A stretch of 64,000 nucleotides of DNA. Origin: Pyrrhosoma nymphula. Taxonomy: Eukaryota > Arthropoda > Insecta > Odonata > Coenagrionidae. Under the pieces are notes generated by a model. The model saw only the letters and a list, made by a program, of their open reading frames with translations. It searched no databases and was not told where the DNA came from. Made by a program: the position numbers and the translations under genes. The DNA is taken from the NCBI GenBank assembly GCA_963573305.1, contig OY754339.1, positions 14,307,941-14,371,940 of the forward strand, given 5' to 3'. Shown here piece after piece: positions 12,101 through 27,100 of the stretch (within the stretch, counting starts at the first letter, position 1; each line of letters opens with the position of its first letter).

Positions 12101-15100
12101 GCATAAATTTCACCATAGTAATTTGCTATGATATTACTGAGAACCGCCTTATATGATTGCTCTTGTTGATATTGACATGGAAAAATGTGTATTTTTATGC
12201 AGTGCTGCTGAGCTGGATGCTTTGAAAATTCAGAATTCAATTTCTAAAAACACCATGAGGATTAAAATTAGCGATGGGTTGGTTCCACTTTTTTTCGGTT
12301 CCGGTTCGGTTCTTAACTTCGGTTCTCGGTTCCGATTCTCGGTTCCGGTTCTTAATTTACCACTTACTTTGCATTGCTCAATGGTAAGATAAGATAATAA
12401 ATAATCATTTTCAAAGACATACTGCTTGAAAAAGAATACTTCATTATATTTTTCTGTTTATGTAATTTTAATCCATTTTTAACCTTTTATGTGAAAATAT
12501 TTATAGAACTCAAGCACTTTTGGTTCTGTACTCGTTGCCATTAACTTCTCCTGTACACAAAAATAAAAACACCTCATAATATTAAGGGAATAAACTCCAT
12601 TAAATAAATCTTTTGCTTAAATATTGCAAAAATTAATAAATTCATACTTGAATAATGTGAGAAAAGTGGCACTCATTTCAAATTTTTGTTCAAAAACACC
12701 AGAATTTTCACTAGTTCTGGATCAAGTCTGTTTCTTTTTTTGTCACATATATTGCCAGCTGTACTAAACAGCCTCTCATTAAAAACAGTAGCAGGAGGAA
12801 CACAGAGATACTTCATTGCTAAGCATGTCAGTCTCTTGAAGTTAGTACAGAACCAGTACTGACTGATAATGACTGCGTCGCTATCAGGACTAATGGTTCT
12901 CTCTGAGAGGTACAAATTTAGCTCATCTTCAGCACTGATATTGTCTTGTGAAGGTCCTTCCAAAGGAATCGAAAAAGCATTTTTATATTTCACCCAGATA
13001 TTATGTGACGTAGATGGAACAGGTGGTGTTACTATACATTCCTCATTGGCAGGGCCCTGACAAGAAAAATTGGTCATTTGATCCAAAAGATTTTGTCTAG
13101 CCGAGGTTAAAGATTCCATATTTTTAAATGGTGTAGTCTTGAATCTAGGATCCAGAAGGGTGGCCATGGATATAATGTCATCATTCTCTACATTGATGAA
13201 TCTGAGCTTAATGGAGGCTAGGAGGTCATTTTTCAACCCCTGCATACCAGAGCCCTTAGGGGCAGGAGCTTCCAAATGGTGTGTAATTAAGTTCAATAGA
13301 GGGATTGCCTAAAAAAAATACTCCTTCAGTCAGAACATATGGCAATCAGTACAACCCTTTTGTAAAATGATTTCATCTTTTGGCAGTTTACAAATTGTGT
13401 TTCTTTAAATCATTTATCAACATTTTTAAATTATTAACTAAATAAATTACCTCTGAAACAGATGATGTTTCTTTGCTAAGTTGCAATGTGGACGTTTCAA
13501 ATATTTCTAACATTTCTACTGCCACTTCAATTGTCCTCCATTCATCCGTAGTTAATTCAGAAGCCAGCCTGATGTCACATGAATTTGTGATTAGCACAAT
13601 AGCATTTTTCTGTTCATGCATTCTTTTTAACATATAGAAAGAACTATTCCATCGTGTGGGCTCATCCTGTATCATGCGATGCTCTGGTAGTCCCAGCTGT
13701 CTCTGACATTGCCGCAACATTTTAGTATTTTTCACAGAATGTTTAAAACTTCCTACTATTTTTCTGCACTTTTGAATAACATTGGTGACTTTAGGATTAT
13801 CCATAAAACCATCCTTAATATCTAATTGCAGGGTGTGGGCCATACAAGATATGTGGTGGAACTTAGATTTATTTAAAGCAGCGGTTATGTCCCTCCCATT
13901 ATCTCTCACCACAGCAACAGTTTTACTATAGAGTCCCCAATCACTTAGCACCTGGCTTAAAAAGGCTAGGAGGTTATTTGCTGAATGGCTGATTTCCACT
14001 AATGGAATAACCTCCAAGCTCTTATGTTGAAGATGGAAACCTAGATCTGAATCTTCATAAAAGTGAACTGTCACAGCTAAGTAATCACTGTTACTCACAG
14101 ATGTCCACAAATCCGTAGTCACAGCTACAAATTTAACATCTTCCAATTTTGCTCTCAAATTCATCACTGTTGTTTCATAAATCTCTGGAATCATTTTATT
14201 TGAAATAGTTTTTCTGGAAGGGATTGTGTAACGAGGTTCTAAGTGAATAAGTAACCTCCTGAAGCCTATGTTTTCCACTAGACAAAATGCTGCAAATCCA
14301 AGCATATCATTTCTGCAATTAATCGTGTAATTGCTAGAGCTCGTTGATCTTGGTGTTTAAATTTTTTTACTTTTTCGAAGACCTGTGGCAAAGTGGGTTG
14401 GTGGTATGATGTTGACTTAGGCCCAGGTTTAATGTATTTAGGATAAATAGCAGCCGATGTGGAAGCAGTAGGTAAAGACAGACTTTCAAGAGAGCTGCTG
14501 GTACAATGGACTTCAAGGCTAGAGACTGGAGCTATTTCAAGTGGAAGTGTTTCAGCCGTAGTTGCAACTTTACCAGTTGAAAGATCCCCTTCATCTTCAC
14601 TCAATTCTTCCTCACTGATGGCAATCGCCTTAGGATGGGTGGTCACAAACATTTTCATCGTAGTTACTGAAGTATTCCGTCTCTTAGGAGACACGATTGG
14701 ACTTTTCCCGCGAAAATTTATTTTATGCTTCTTTTCCGCATGCTTTTTCAGGTTAGAAGTGGATTTACATGCACCCCTGGAAATCAGGGAATGACAAATA
14801 TTACACTTTGCGAAATTTTCATTTGCTGCATCAACCGTGAAGTATTCCCACACTTCGGAAGACATTGCGAAGGATTCAACCGCGTGAGTAAATTAAGTCG
14901 TAATTTCACCAGGTATCGATATTTTTACAATATCGATAGGTATGATATAATATCGATAAGTATGATATAATATCGATAGGTATGCCGTATTTCGATAGCA
15001 CTTTATTTATCGACATGCGACTAATGAAGCATTCATCTGGGCACATACGTAGTGCTAACAGTGCTGATTCGTATGCCATGGCTCTTGATGGTAACTTGGC

Positions 15101-18100
15101 ACTACCTTGCGTGGTTGATTTTTTCACCATTGGCTTACAGCTCAGTTAGACCATCTGTGTGACATGCATTGATATAAATTTATGTGTACCATTTCCGTCG
15201 TTTCAAAAGATTCTGCTTTCGTATTTCGTTTCGGAATCTTTCCGCTATCTCCAATGCCGTGATTTTATTTAACGGCGATACGTTTGTTAAGTATGATCCA
15301 TGTAAGATAAATCGAGTGTGTACTTCCGACCACGGTTTTGTCATTACCAACATATTTCACATAAAATTAAATATTTAAATTCGCATGTTGCTGTAAATAC
15401 TTAGTTACACTCTCTCAATGGAAGAAAATAACAATACCAGCTTTATATCCGACACGTGCATTTTTCTTCACGTTTCAATGCACAAAAAATTTTTCAAGTT
15501 AAAAATGATCAGTTAACCCAACGTTTTTGTAATGATCGCCCATTTATAGTTGAGTAATCAAGAAAGCAGAATGGTGAACGGCAAACGGTTGATGGTTACT
15601 TGGCTGAACACGATCCTTGCATCAAGGGAAGAAGAAACTTGATAAAACAATGTAGTTGTAATTGACCGCATATTGCGGGTGCCTTTCATTTCCGGCTATC
15701 TTTGCGCTGTCCATTTTTCAAATAGTCGATTGTCGTCTGCTATTTACTGCGCGGCGAAGTAGACAGCGTTCTCTTGCATGTGCAAAGTTAATACTATATT
15801 GTACAAATGACGAATAATTTGCTGACTTAACGAAAGCAATGTCCAAAGCATGAATGAAATCTTCTAAAACTTATACACTATATTATGATATGATTTACGA
15901 AAATGACATGAGGACTCGCACCTCCAAAGGAGGTGGACGTAACACTTACCTATCAATCAGAGTATCCTTATTACGGCGGTATTTCACCACTTACTAGAAT
16001 TGAATGTAATAAAATAAATCATTTAGTCATTTTAACGACTGAATTAGAATAATTCACGGCAGCTTTGAAGCATCTAAGTATTTCACCAGGTTTTAATGCG
16101 AAGCCTCCACTTTCAGAGTGTTGGCAGGTTTCAAACTGGTTTTCGCGCCAATTATTTCGGTACCGATTATTTTTGGCCTCGGTTCCGGTTCTAAGCTCAA
16201 GAACCGGTGGAACCGAGAACCGAAGAACCGAACCGACCCATCCCTAATTAAAATACATGCAGTAAAGTTGTGCTCTACGCCGTATTTCATATTTTACCTC
16301 CTAGTAGTTGCCAACGTTGCCACATTCATCACAGAATGTTGGCTCCTTGCTTGGAGGAAAACTGGAAGTATGTTTTTTAAACTTTTACACTGGCGTTAAA
16401 TTGCCAATGACCTAAGCTGAAAAAAATATTTTGTGTGCCTTGATATCTCGTGCACGTTATTCTAGTTTTTTTAATGATATTACTCGGGCCAAACTTAAAA
16501 TGCTATCTGCAGGGAGGTCATCGTTCTGCTATTAAGACAATGCATTTCAACGTGAAATTCCATCATTTTCAAATCCATATGCAGTGGAAACTCGATAATA
16601 CAAAGTCAGTAGGACCGAAAATCGGCACTTCGTATTATCGAGTTTCATAACATCGAACCTTTTAAATAAATCGTGAAAAAATAGTTATTTTCCCCCCAAA
16701 CTTTTGCGGTCTTTGACAACGTTTTAAAACCATATTTGGTCCTTATTAGTCAAAGTATTCTTATATCAAAGCATTTATATCATAAACTTCAACTTTTAAA
16801 GGATCGTAAAATAACTATCACTTCATAGTTTCTCTATGCAAGTATTTTAAGTCTGCGATAAGAATTTAAATTCATGATCGCAACATGTTACACTCATTGT
16901 GAAGAATCTGAGTCAAAAGGCCAAATCAAGTAATTTAACTTCTGAGACTCACGTCAAGGTAGCTGAAGTACACTTGTACAATGAATGCTCCTGGGAGTCC
17001 GTAGAGACCTGCAGGCAGTTGGCAAATACGAACTACCCTCGCCTGGCTGTGTACGAGAGATAGCGAGTTCCCTCTCCCCCTTCCAAGCGGTGGAAAGGGC
17101 AAAAGGGGAAGGGGCACGAACTGCTCTTGAGCCGATCCTTCAGTGGGTGGACAAGCGACAGTCTTCCAAATTGCAGAAACCACTGTTTTCCTGAGGTCAA
17201 CTACGCGGACCTTTTGTCAAAGGATACCCCTTCCCATCTCTCGCATATTCAATGCGCAAGGCGGGCGTCCAGCTGGAGGATGGGTGAACGGGCATGCATG
17301 GGCATCTACGCCATTCGGGTGAGCGCGAACACGGAGACACACGGGCTGAAGTCGCCTGAGTTTTCCGACCGCCTACATGTCTCTAAGTCCAATCCCTCCA
17401 CCCCAAGTTATAGCCCCACCCCAAGGAAGTCTCTGCTATAGATCCCTCCACCCCAAGCAAGCATCACATGTCTGGTCTGCAGCGATTTATGATTGTCCCT
17501 CGGGAGTTCCTGAGTCCCCTATGTCCATGCTTACTCAGCCCTCTCGAAGAAAACGAGGCAAGGTCACTGACTACCCCAATGCCCGGACAGATGATGCTTA
17601 CCTCCTCTACGCTTGCAATGGCGTGCTTAGCGATTAATTATTCCGATTTTGAAGCATAGTCTAATAACTTGGCTTGGTTTTTCATTATATCGCGCACTGT
17701 GTAGGTGCCAACACCAGAGCCCGCCACTATATTAGCCACTGGGTCTCATTTGGATGCCCTTTGAATAATCTTCAGCTTCTCCAAAATGTCTAGTTTTCTA
17801 TTTTTTGAAGAATTGGACATTTTCAACCAGTTATATTACTGAATAAAACTTCGAAAATATAAAACGCCTGTGGAAGCCCAAGTCGCGCAAGTGCCAAGCT
17901 GTGATTCTGAGGACTCAGGGTAATGCAACACTCATCTGCGTGACTGAACAGCCCGCTAAAGAGTAAAGAGAGGAAGAGTAGGGGAGGGAGGGGTGGGGAC
18001 GGAAAGAGAAGTAGGGGAGGGGGTGCGACAAATGGGGCGTGATTCGGCATATTTTCCATATCGCTGTCAGTTTGTGATATACCAAGCTTTTCATTCCCAA

Positions 18101-21100
18101 GTCTCTTGTCACTGTGATGATTTGTGCTTAAAGAGTTCTGTTCTGCAAAAATTTATTCGAGTACGAAATAAAATTATTATTTTTTATCTTTCTATGCGTA
18201 ATCTTGCCACCGTCATTTTGCGTCGTGGGTATTGGGAGATCAATGTGGATAACTCGGTGAGTTCAAGCGTGATTTCGTGGAAATTATTAATCATACAAAG
18301 AGAACACTTGGTACCAACCTTTTAGGAACGCGACTATATTTTTGGGACAGTGACTACAATAGGTATCCCTGTCGTTTTTCCCATTCTTTTATCATGTCAT
18401 TTTTCCGTCCCTGAGCAGTATAAGAATTAGAATTGCCGCCAATCTGAGCACCCGGCAGCTACAAGGTCCATAAAGAACCATGGTCCATCCGTCGGGGACC
18501 TTGTCATCAATCACCATTGTATTTTTTATGTATGCCTACAATTTCATAGCTCTACATCGCTAAATATGAAAGTAAATCGTGGTATTTTGTGTCTATGCAC
18601 GCGATGCGCTCAAGTGCGAAGTTTTGAGCTGTATTGACAATTTTTCCTGAGTCGAGTCGAGTACCATAGACTTAATGTCCAACCAAGTTATTATTCATCA
18701 TTGAATTTCCTATAAATACCTAAACTTTCGTAACTCTATATTGCTAAATAAGAAAGTAAGTTGTGTGATTTTTACTTTCGCATGCGATGCGCTCAAGTAC
18801 AAAGTTTTGAGCCATAGCTGGATTGACAATTTTTCAGGAGTCAAACTGCAGACCATAGACTTAAAGTCCAACCATATTATCAATTACCATTGTATTATCT
18901 ATAAGTATCTAAAATTTAATTGCTCTAGATTGCTAAACAAGAAAGTAAATCACGGTTCTATGTACTTATTTTCTCTGTTTATTTGCACGCAAAATTTGAA
19001 TTCTGGCCACGATTGAGACTCAAGATGGCAGATTACATTAGACAAGTGCATGTAATGACCTGTCCTTTATGGACCTTGGGCAGCAAATATAACATGTGGC
19101 GCCGCTCGTGAGTTTTAACCAAAAGGAATTGTTTACAATATGGAAATCCTGCCAACAATTCGAAGAGTGGCAGAGAGAAGAATGTACTATCATTCACGCA
19201 TTTCACACGTTTGATGCATCACATTCGTCACCGCTGATTTTCTAGGTGTCTGCGTCTGCAAAAAGAGTTTTGCTGACAATCACTCGCTAAAACGGGATTC
19301 TCGCAATAAGCTGTACTCACTATAACGGGCTTCCACTGTATTATGTTGGTAGATAATATCAAGTACAAGCAATGGATTCATACTGACAGGACACATTTTG
19401 TTGAACTAATGAAACCATATGATGAATATTTGGAAGACCTTATTCAGAAGCTCACAGAACTAAAAAAAACACCATTACATTTCAAAAAGTGAAGCAAGTT
19501 TTCTAAGAAACAAAAAAGAAACTTTACAAGATAATGAATGCATTGTCAGTGGAGATTTTTCAGAAAATTTCACATTTTTGATCCAAGATGAAATTCAGAG
19601 TTTTCATTGGGTGAATGATCAGGCTACTTTGCATCAATTTGTGTTGTACTATGAAGATATTGGCCTTCTTCTTGTTTCAAAAAGCATTTGCATGATAAGT
19701 GATAATTTAAAGCACACTACACCAGCAGTATATACTTTTCAAAAATACCTTATACCTGAAATTAAGAAAATAGCCCCTTATGTCTCTAAACTTCTGTATT
19801 TTACCGATGGGGCAGCAAGCCAGTACAAAAACTTCTAAAACTTCAATAACCTTTGTAATCATCAATCTGATTGTGGCTTAGAAGCCCAGTGGCACTTTTT
19901 TGGTACATCACACTGAAAAGGTCCTTGTGATGGTATAGGAGGAACTGTTAAACGTTGAGTACCTAATGCCAGTTTACAGAGAACAAAAAACAATCAAATT
20001 TTGGCTACAGAAGATATGTTTGAATTTTGTAATTCTAATATCCATGGCATAACATTTATGTATGTAAGAAGCAATGATATCACAGAGGTAGAAACATGGT
20101 TGAGTGATCGTTTTGATAATGCTTTAAGGATTCCTAACACTCGAGAAAAACACTGCTTTATTCCAATTGATTGCAATAATATGAAATGCTTTGTAACATC
20201 TACATAATTCAAATATCTGTGAAGAAGTCCAAATAGCAAGACTCAAATTGAGCACAAGACTTAGTATTAAGGTAAATGATTATTTGGCATGTATTTACGA
20301 CTCAAAGTGGTGGCTCGGAGTTGTTGAAAGCATAGACAATAATGGAGGAGATAACTTTGTGCACTTCTTCCATCCTTCAGGACCTAACAGAGCATTCAAA
20401 TTATCAAAAAAAGACAAGGTGTGGGTACCTAATGAAAATATATTACGGGTTCTTTCTCCGCTCGAATTATCAACGTCAACTGGTCGAGTGCATAATATTA
20501 AAGAACTGCTGAGCCAAGAACTTTCTAATATCTTGACAAAGAGGTAGACACTCATTTAGCCTTTATTATGTGGACAACCTAAACAGTCATTGATTACAAT
20601 TCTACAGCAAGTCCTGTGGAAAAACATTTCAGGATAAATAGTTTGCCTACGCTCCAATGTCTGCCTACATATTTTCTTCTTAGTGAAACTGAAATCCACA
20701 ACTATCAACACATTGAATAGGTAACTGGTTTGCTAATTATAAATCAAAATTGGACTTATTTTAGGCAACATTTAATTATATGCACCAATCTGTACATTGC
20801 TTCTATACAGTCGGCGAGAGTAAATTTTTTGTAACTTCAGTGTAATGTAACTTCCAAACGAGTCAAAACACATGCTCCAAATTTTTAGGGCATTCCATGT
20901 AGGATCATAGCTTATCATACTGATAAAGTCTAATTTTTAAAAGGTCCCCCACCGGAGATACCGGGGCCCAAAAATGGTAAATTTTCAACTTCTCTTATAT
21001 TTCGAAGCTTGCAACAGCTAGAGGCTTAACAAACACACAACTTTTTTCTTACAGACATTTACTATGGTACCCAAATATACTATAACAAAAATATAAACCT

Positions 21101-24100
21101 TGTGATCACAACCCTTCTATAAGAAAAAAACAAAAGTTGTAAAAAACAGTGATTTGTATCAAAACTTTGTACTCATCGTTCTCATAGATGTTATGTATAT
21201 AGTGAGATTATTAAAAACTATGTCAAACAAAAGCTCAATTTGTGATGATTAATCTGGTATTTGAATCATTCTCCTACATCTTGTAGTTTTCGAGTAACTA
21301 TAATTACCAATACTCGCTGAAAGTGTCATTTTAACAACGCGCTGCGACCTTCACGGGCCTGTAAGTCCTTGAGGTCATGGAAAAAAATAAACAAAAATTT
21401 GTTTTGTGCCTTACAGACATGTAGTAGTAAGTGTGCAAAATTTGATTTTTTTCTGAAATGGTGCCGCAACAAGTGTTCGGTGAATTGGCATGGAATGACC
21501 CAGTTGAGGATAGTATCATGGACTACGAGATATGTCAAAATCAGGGCAGCTTTTCTGGCATGCCAAAAAGAAGGTTTCTCCTTAATTTTTTTTGCTGTGT
21601 TCAATTGTAGCATATTTTTGTTGGATTTCTAATTGTAAGTTGAACCAAAACATTTTTGCAACTTGTGTGACTCTCTTTGGGTTGTATTTCGGTGCTTCAA
21701 CGTGAATAAATTTAGAAAATAATTTATGTTGCTAGCAAAGTTTAATAAAGCATACATCCACCACGAGGGTTTATGTCTTTAGTTTGCATTTATAATTTTT
21801 GAGCTGATTTGGCTGGATGGCCTTAATGTAATGCAAGATGAGACAAGTAAATTTAATATATATATTAATCCAAATCGTTAATGGAAGCAATAGAAATTTT
21901 GACTCTAAAAAGGAGTCAAAACTGTCTGGCCACCTCAAGGCCAATTCCACTGTCTAATGTAAATTTGTATGTCAACTTTTTATGCCTCACTGAGCTTGTA
22001 AGTACTAAATTTGATATGATTTTTTTTGCAGGAAATTTGGTTTTCATACATTTTTATCTGACACCTTTGGTGCTCCTGAAGCCATAGTGAGGTATTTATT
22101 TAAAAATTACTGGATTCATCGTATTCCAATTGGGAATGCGACTACATTTGCTAGAGCACATGAAGTTCCACAAGATATCAAGGTTTTTATGGCAGGTAAG
22201 CAATATTCTTATAGTGCTCAGTTATCATTGTACATTCTTTGATGATAATTTTCCTATATCTATGGTAAAATTTCATTGTGATGCATTTTAACATGCCGTG
22301 ATTTGGTTACACTGTCTCTCACCGAAATATAGTGTACGAATATAATATGCGAAACGGAATAGTACACCGAGGCTTGAGATAAGCAACTGGAGCACAAAAT
22401 ACTTTGTTTTCCACAAGACTGAATGGTTTCTATTCAGCGTCCAAATGATTTTTTTATGAATTGATTTTAATTTTATTTTTACAGATGATAAAAAATTTAC
22501 CATAAGACAATCAAGATATACCCAGGAGATAATATCGAGCTCATATCAAATTAGAGAAGCATCTTTACTTACAGTTTCGGTTAATGAAGCTAGCGTTAAG
22601 GAATGCTCTACCAGGCAAGTATAATGCTTTCAGTCTTGTCTTGAATATTTTTTTTGTGAATAGATTAGACCTTTTAATATTTGTTTGCAACTAACTTACA
22701 AGTTGTTGGTTTTAAGTGAATTTTATTATCTTGTTGGTTGGAGCTCAGCAACTGCTATGCCATGCTCCATGTAAATGGAATCATTCGCAGTTTAAATGCT
22801 ATATTTATCCCCTGGATCTGCTCTATCCAGCATGGGATAACTCAAAAATTAATCTATAATTTACCTTCTTTCATCCTAACTTTGCACTAAATTCTGCATC
22901 GATGTGTGAAAATTTCAATGGTTCAGTGAATATTGTAGCTTTTTGAATTGTACCACTTTTTCATCCTCATTGTGATTCACATTGGGTACCTTCCCAGAAT
23001 TTGCAATGCTTTACTCAACTTGTACTTAACCTCTTCCTGTTGATATATTTTATATTTTTTGTGGTTAAAATTGTGCAAATCAAAGGTTTCTTTCTGGAGA
23101 GTACTTTTGGCTTTGTGTTAACTTCGTTTTAACTAATTATCAAAAAAACAAGTATGCTTCATTGCAACAGCTGTGTGATAACGTGGTCCATTAAAATTCC
23201 TTCTTCCTTATGTATTAATGGGTGACACCATTTGCTTTACAGGTCATCTCAGTTTAAGGGGGAACTTCAAAACTTGAAAAATGTTCTCAGTGGTTTTGAA
23301 TCTCAGGAAGAAAAGCATGAAGAAAATATTCAAAGAATCAAAAAATATCGATCAGAAATTAAAGGAACTTTAAGCAAAATTGTTTCAACTAAATCTCGTA
23401 TTCTGACCTTGAGGAGGAATGAAGAAGAGACGAAAGGAAAGGAATACACAGAAGAAGAACTAAGGGGAAAACTTATGATTGCAAATATGGTATTTGATTC
23501 CTTTTTTATTTCTGGTGTGTTGAAAATCCATTGTGGGTGTTGACTTCTTATTTGAGCTGCTCTATAGATTAACGCAGCGTTAAATTGAGATAATTTGACA
23601 TATACTGAAATTACACAACTAGAGGCTCCCACTTCTCTTCATCCTATACATGAAGGCTATTAATTGACAATTCATTTTTTATACCCCCACCAATGTTTGG
23701 ATTTTGTGATAATCCTTGTGTACTGCGAATGAATGCAGAAAGACATTTTTATCATCTTTTTTTAATGCATTTTCTCTTTACAGGAGTGTACTCAGCAGTT
23801 GTGTTCAGCCTTGGGTAAAAACATTGGCCACCTGAAAAAATTTGGCGATATTATAATGATGATGAAGTTAACTCAACAAGATATTAGTTGTGCAAGGGAT
23901 GACGTTTCCTCTATTGAACATGATTTGAGGACCATTACTAAGACACTTAGAGAAGCAGAGGTATGTGGATTATTGTACATGATTCTCAAGTGGGACTTTT
24001 GTTTGGAACTCTGCAGTTCTTTATTGAGTTTAAGTTGTACCAGCCCAAAGTCCTACCAGTTGGATGGATGATCGAATTGGTCGAATGATTTGGAAATCTA

Positions 24101-27100
24101 AAGCTGGAGCTTTGGTTGTGGCTTATGTCACTGCTGATGATTATACCCATCAATGCTATAATATAGTGCAAAATGGCAAAAATTATTTCAAAATTATTTT
24201 ATTATTTATTTATTATAAATTTATAAATAATTTAAATAATAATTTATTTATAAATTATTATTTAAACACCAAAATTCACATTTTTTTGTGGGGAAAAAAA
24301 TGTGAAAATCACACAAAAATTAACGTTAGCACAAATGCAAAAAATGTAGGTCCGTAGTTATTAGTCAGGTAAAATTTCATTTTAAAATTTGCTGTGTGGC
24401 ACGTGTGGAGACGGCTCTCATGCGATATGCCATGTCATCCCAATACAGTCAAACCTCTTGAAAACGAAATTCTAGGTACCAAGAAAAATTTTTGTTGCTG
24501 AGGTTTTTGTTATACAGAGGTTTGTACAGAAGTTATGACCCATTTTAAAATCAGGACCATAACTTTTTTCTTTGTATAGAGAACTTGTCTTCTATAGAGG
24601 TTCGTTCTAAAGAGGTTTGACTGTATGCCATATTCAAAGGTGACAATGGGGGCAAATTTTTCCTTATCTTTCAGCTGGTGGGAAGCAAATCCTCCAATTT
24701 TCATGAAATAAAAAGCTATATACATGTTTTCTTATGCCTGCTAGAACTTAACGCAAAGGTTTTTTTCATGATTTTGTTAAAAAATAATTTTTTTTTTCAT
24801 TTTTATAAGGCACTTTTCATTGGCTAGAACAAGTTCAAGTTGTAGATATTGCCTGCAAATGCCGGTACAGGCACAATTGAAATACTTTGCTGCTTTTTAA
24901 ATCTTTTTAATTGCATGTTTATTAAAAAAGGGTGTTGGAATATATTGCAACATCATGCAACCAAAAAATGCAATATTTATACCATTTTTATAACACTGAA
25001 AAATTGACGTTCTTACATTCAATGATATATTGTATGCATAATATAATTTACAATAGTAAATGGGCATTACTCAAATATTTGTTAGTCATTGAAGCTTTTC
25101 TGCAGAAAATTTTCATGGTACTCATAGGTTTCCTGAATGATAGGTGGACACAATCGAGATATCAGCCTGCTTAATTTTCATCATATCATTCTTTGTGATA
25201 TCATTAGTTCACGGTTTATACTCGCTCTCAGCTGAAGTTCAAACTTGAATAACAAAACAGTCAAGGTCACAAAAATGATAATATCAGTACGAAAACTATA
25301 TTATTTCCATTCGCACGTCCCTCCTATTTTCTGAGCCCTGCATTCTCACGAAAATATTCGCTTTAAGAACGTGAAGTTCTACTGCACTTCCAAAATCTAA
25401 ACCATGAGCCATGTCATTCAATAAATTGAGCCATGTCATTCATTCAGTTCTGTTCTGGCCTCAGTCGAGTTCGGACGTCTTGTTCCACTCATCGTCTCAA
25501 GGTTATGCTTTGCTAAGTGTGTTCTGTGCTTACTAGCTCATGAAAGCGTGTTACCGAAAGGAGTTCTTGCAAAATTTGCAGTAAGTCAGTGTGTAACACA
25601 GGAGTAGAGTGCTCTGATTGTGGGAACATATTCCATGGAAACTGTTTAGAGAATCCTCTTACTACACAGGACATTGAAGCCATTACAGCCAGCAGGAAAG
25701 TTTGGCGGTGTAGTGAGTGCTCTGTGGTTCCTAGATCCAGCATGAACAGTGAATCTACTTGTGCACCGATTATAAGTGCGTCCCAGAGAATTCAATCAGA
25801 TTCAGTTTTAGATCTCTTTAAAGAAATCAAAGCTGATCTAAAGTCAACAGAGGCTAATCTGGGAGACTCGATCAACAAATTGTATGATCGGTTGGACTAT
25901 CTATCTTTGGTGCTTGAAGCACATACTAAGCGATTCGACGAGTGCTTTGCTAAAATGGACTCATTAGAAAGTGAAAATCGATTACTGAAAAAGCAAATTG
26001 CACTTCTTGCAAAACAGTCCGATGACCTTGAGCAACGCAGTTTGTCAAATTCAGTCGAGATTCACAGTTACCCACTTCAAAAAAACGAGGACCTACCGAG
26101 CATAATTAGTAATATTTGGGCCGAGTTGGGGGTTATAGTCAAAGCGGATGACATTGACAGCTGTTACTGCTTCAAACCCAAGTGGGCATAGTGGTATCCA
26201 CGTTAAGTTCCTCCGTCAGCACATCAAGGAAGATCTACTGGCAAAAATAAGAGTAAAGAGGGACTTCTCAACGTGGCACCTGAACCTCGATGTGACACTC
26301 ACCCCTCTCTACATAAACGAAGCCCTTCGTCCTGGAAGGAGAAAAGTGGTGCATGCTTCAAGGGTCGCAAAGAATGAGAAAGGCTATAAATATTTGTGGA
26401 TACGTGGAGGTAAAGTTTTAATGCGAAAAGCAGAGAAAGAACCAGTGTTTGTTTTGACGAGTTTGGACAATATAGATTTTTTTATAAAATTAAGAATGTC
26501 AGATTACACTAATTTTAAGATATTTCATAGCAGTATATTATGTATTGTTCATCAAAATATCCGTAGTCTTAGATCAAACTTTGATTTATTTGTAACGTAT
26601 CTACATGGCCTTTCTTATATACCGAGTATAATCATATTAAGTGAAATATGGGTTTGTGAACATGAACTTCACCTTTACAAATTAACTGGATACAAATATT
26701 ATGCTCAATGCTGTAGTAGTAGCCGAGCCAGAGGCATTATTGTTTATGTGCAAAGAACAATTGATTGCTACTCGAATGTAATTCAAGCTGTCACTGCTGA
26801 TTTTGTCCAGGTGACCCTCAAACTTGAAAATTTTGAATTACAGTTAATTCCTCTCTATAGAGATCAAAATTTTCCGATAACACAATTTTTATCTGAATTT
26901 GAACCGCTTATGTATCGTGTAAAAGGTAATATAATTGTCATTGGTGGTGTCAACATAAATATTATGGTATCTTCTAATGATTCTGATCATTACTTAAACT
27001 TAATGAGCTCCTTAGGATTAGAGTGTCTGATTGACTCACCAACTAGGGTAACAGGAAACTCTGCTACCTGTATTGATCACCTGTTTGCTAGGTTATATGA

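Larger units (their letters stand above)
12269..16246 (-). mobile_element. hAT DNA transposon with perfect 8-bp target duplication
   Basis: The ends TAGCGATGGGT and ACCCATCCCTA are inverted repeats (one mismatch in the first eleven bases). They are flanked on both sides by the identical 8 bases ATTAAAAT (12261-12268 and 16247-16254), the target-duplication length of hAT elements. The element is 3,978 bases long and carries one transposase gene on the minus strand. Both subterminal regions are packed with CGGTTC-type repeats (12295-12355 and 16155-16235), a common arrangement of hAT transposase-binding sites. Confidence 0.93.
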
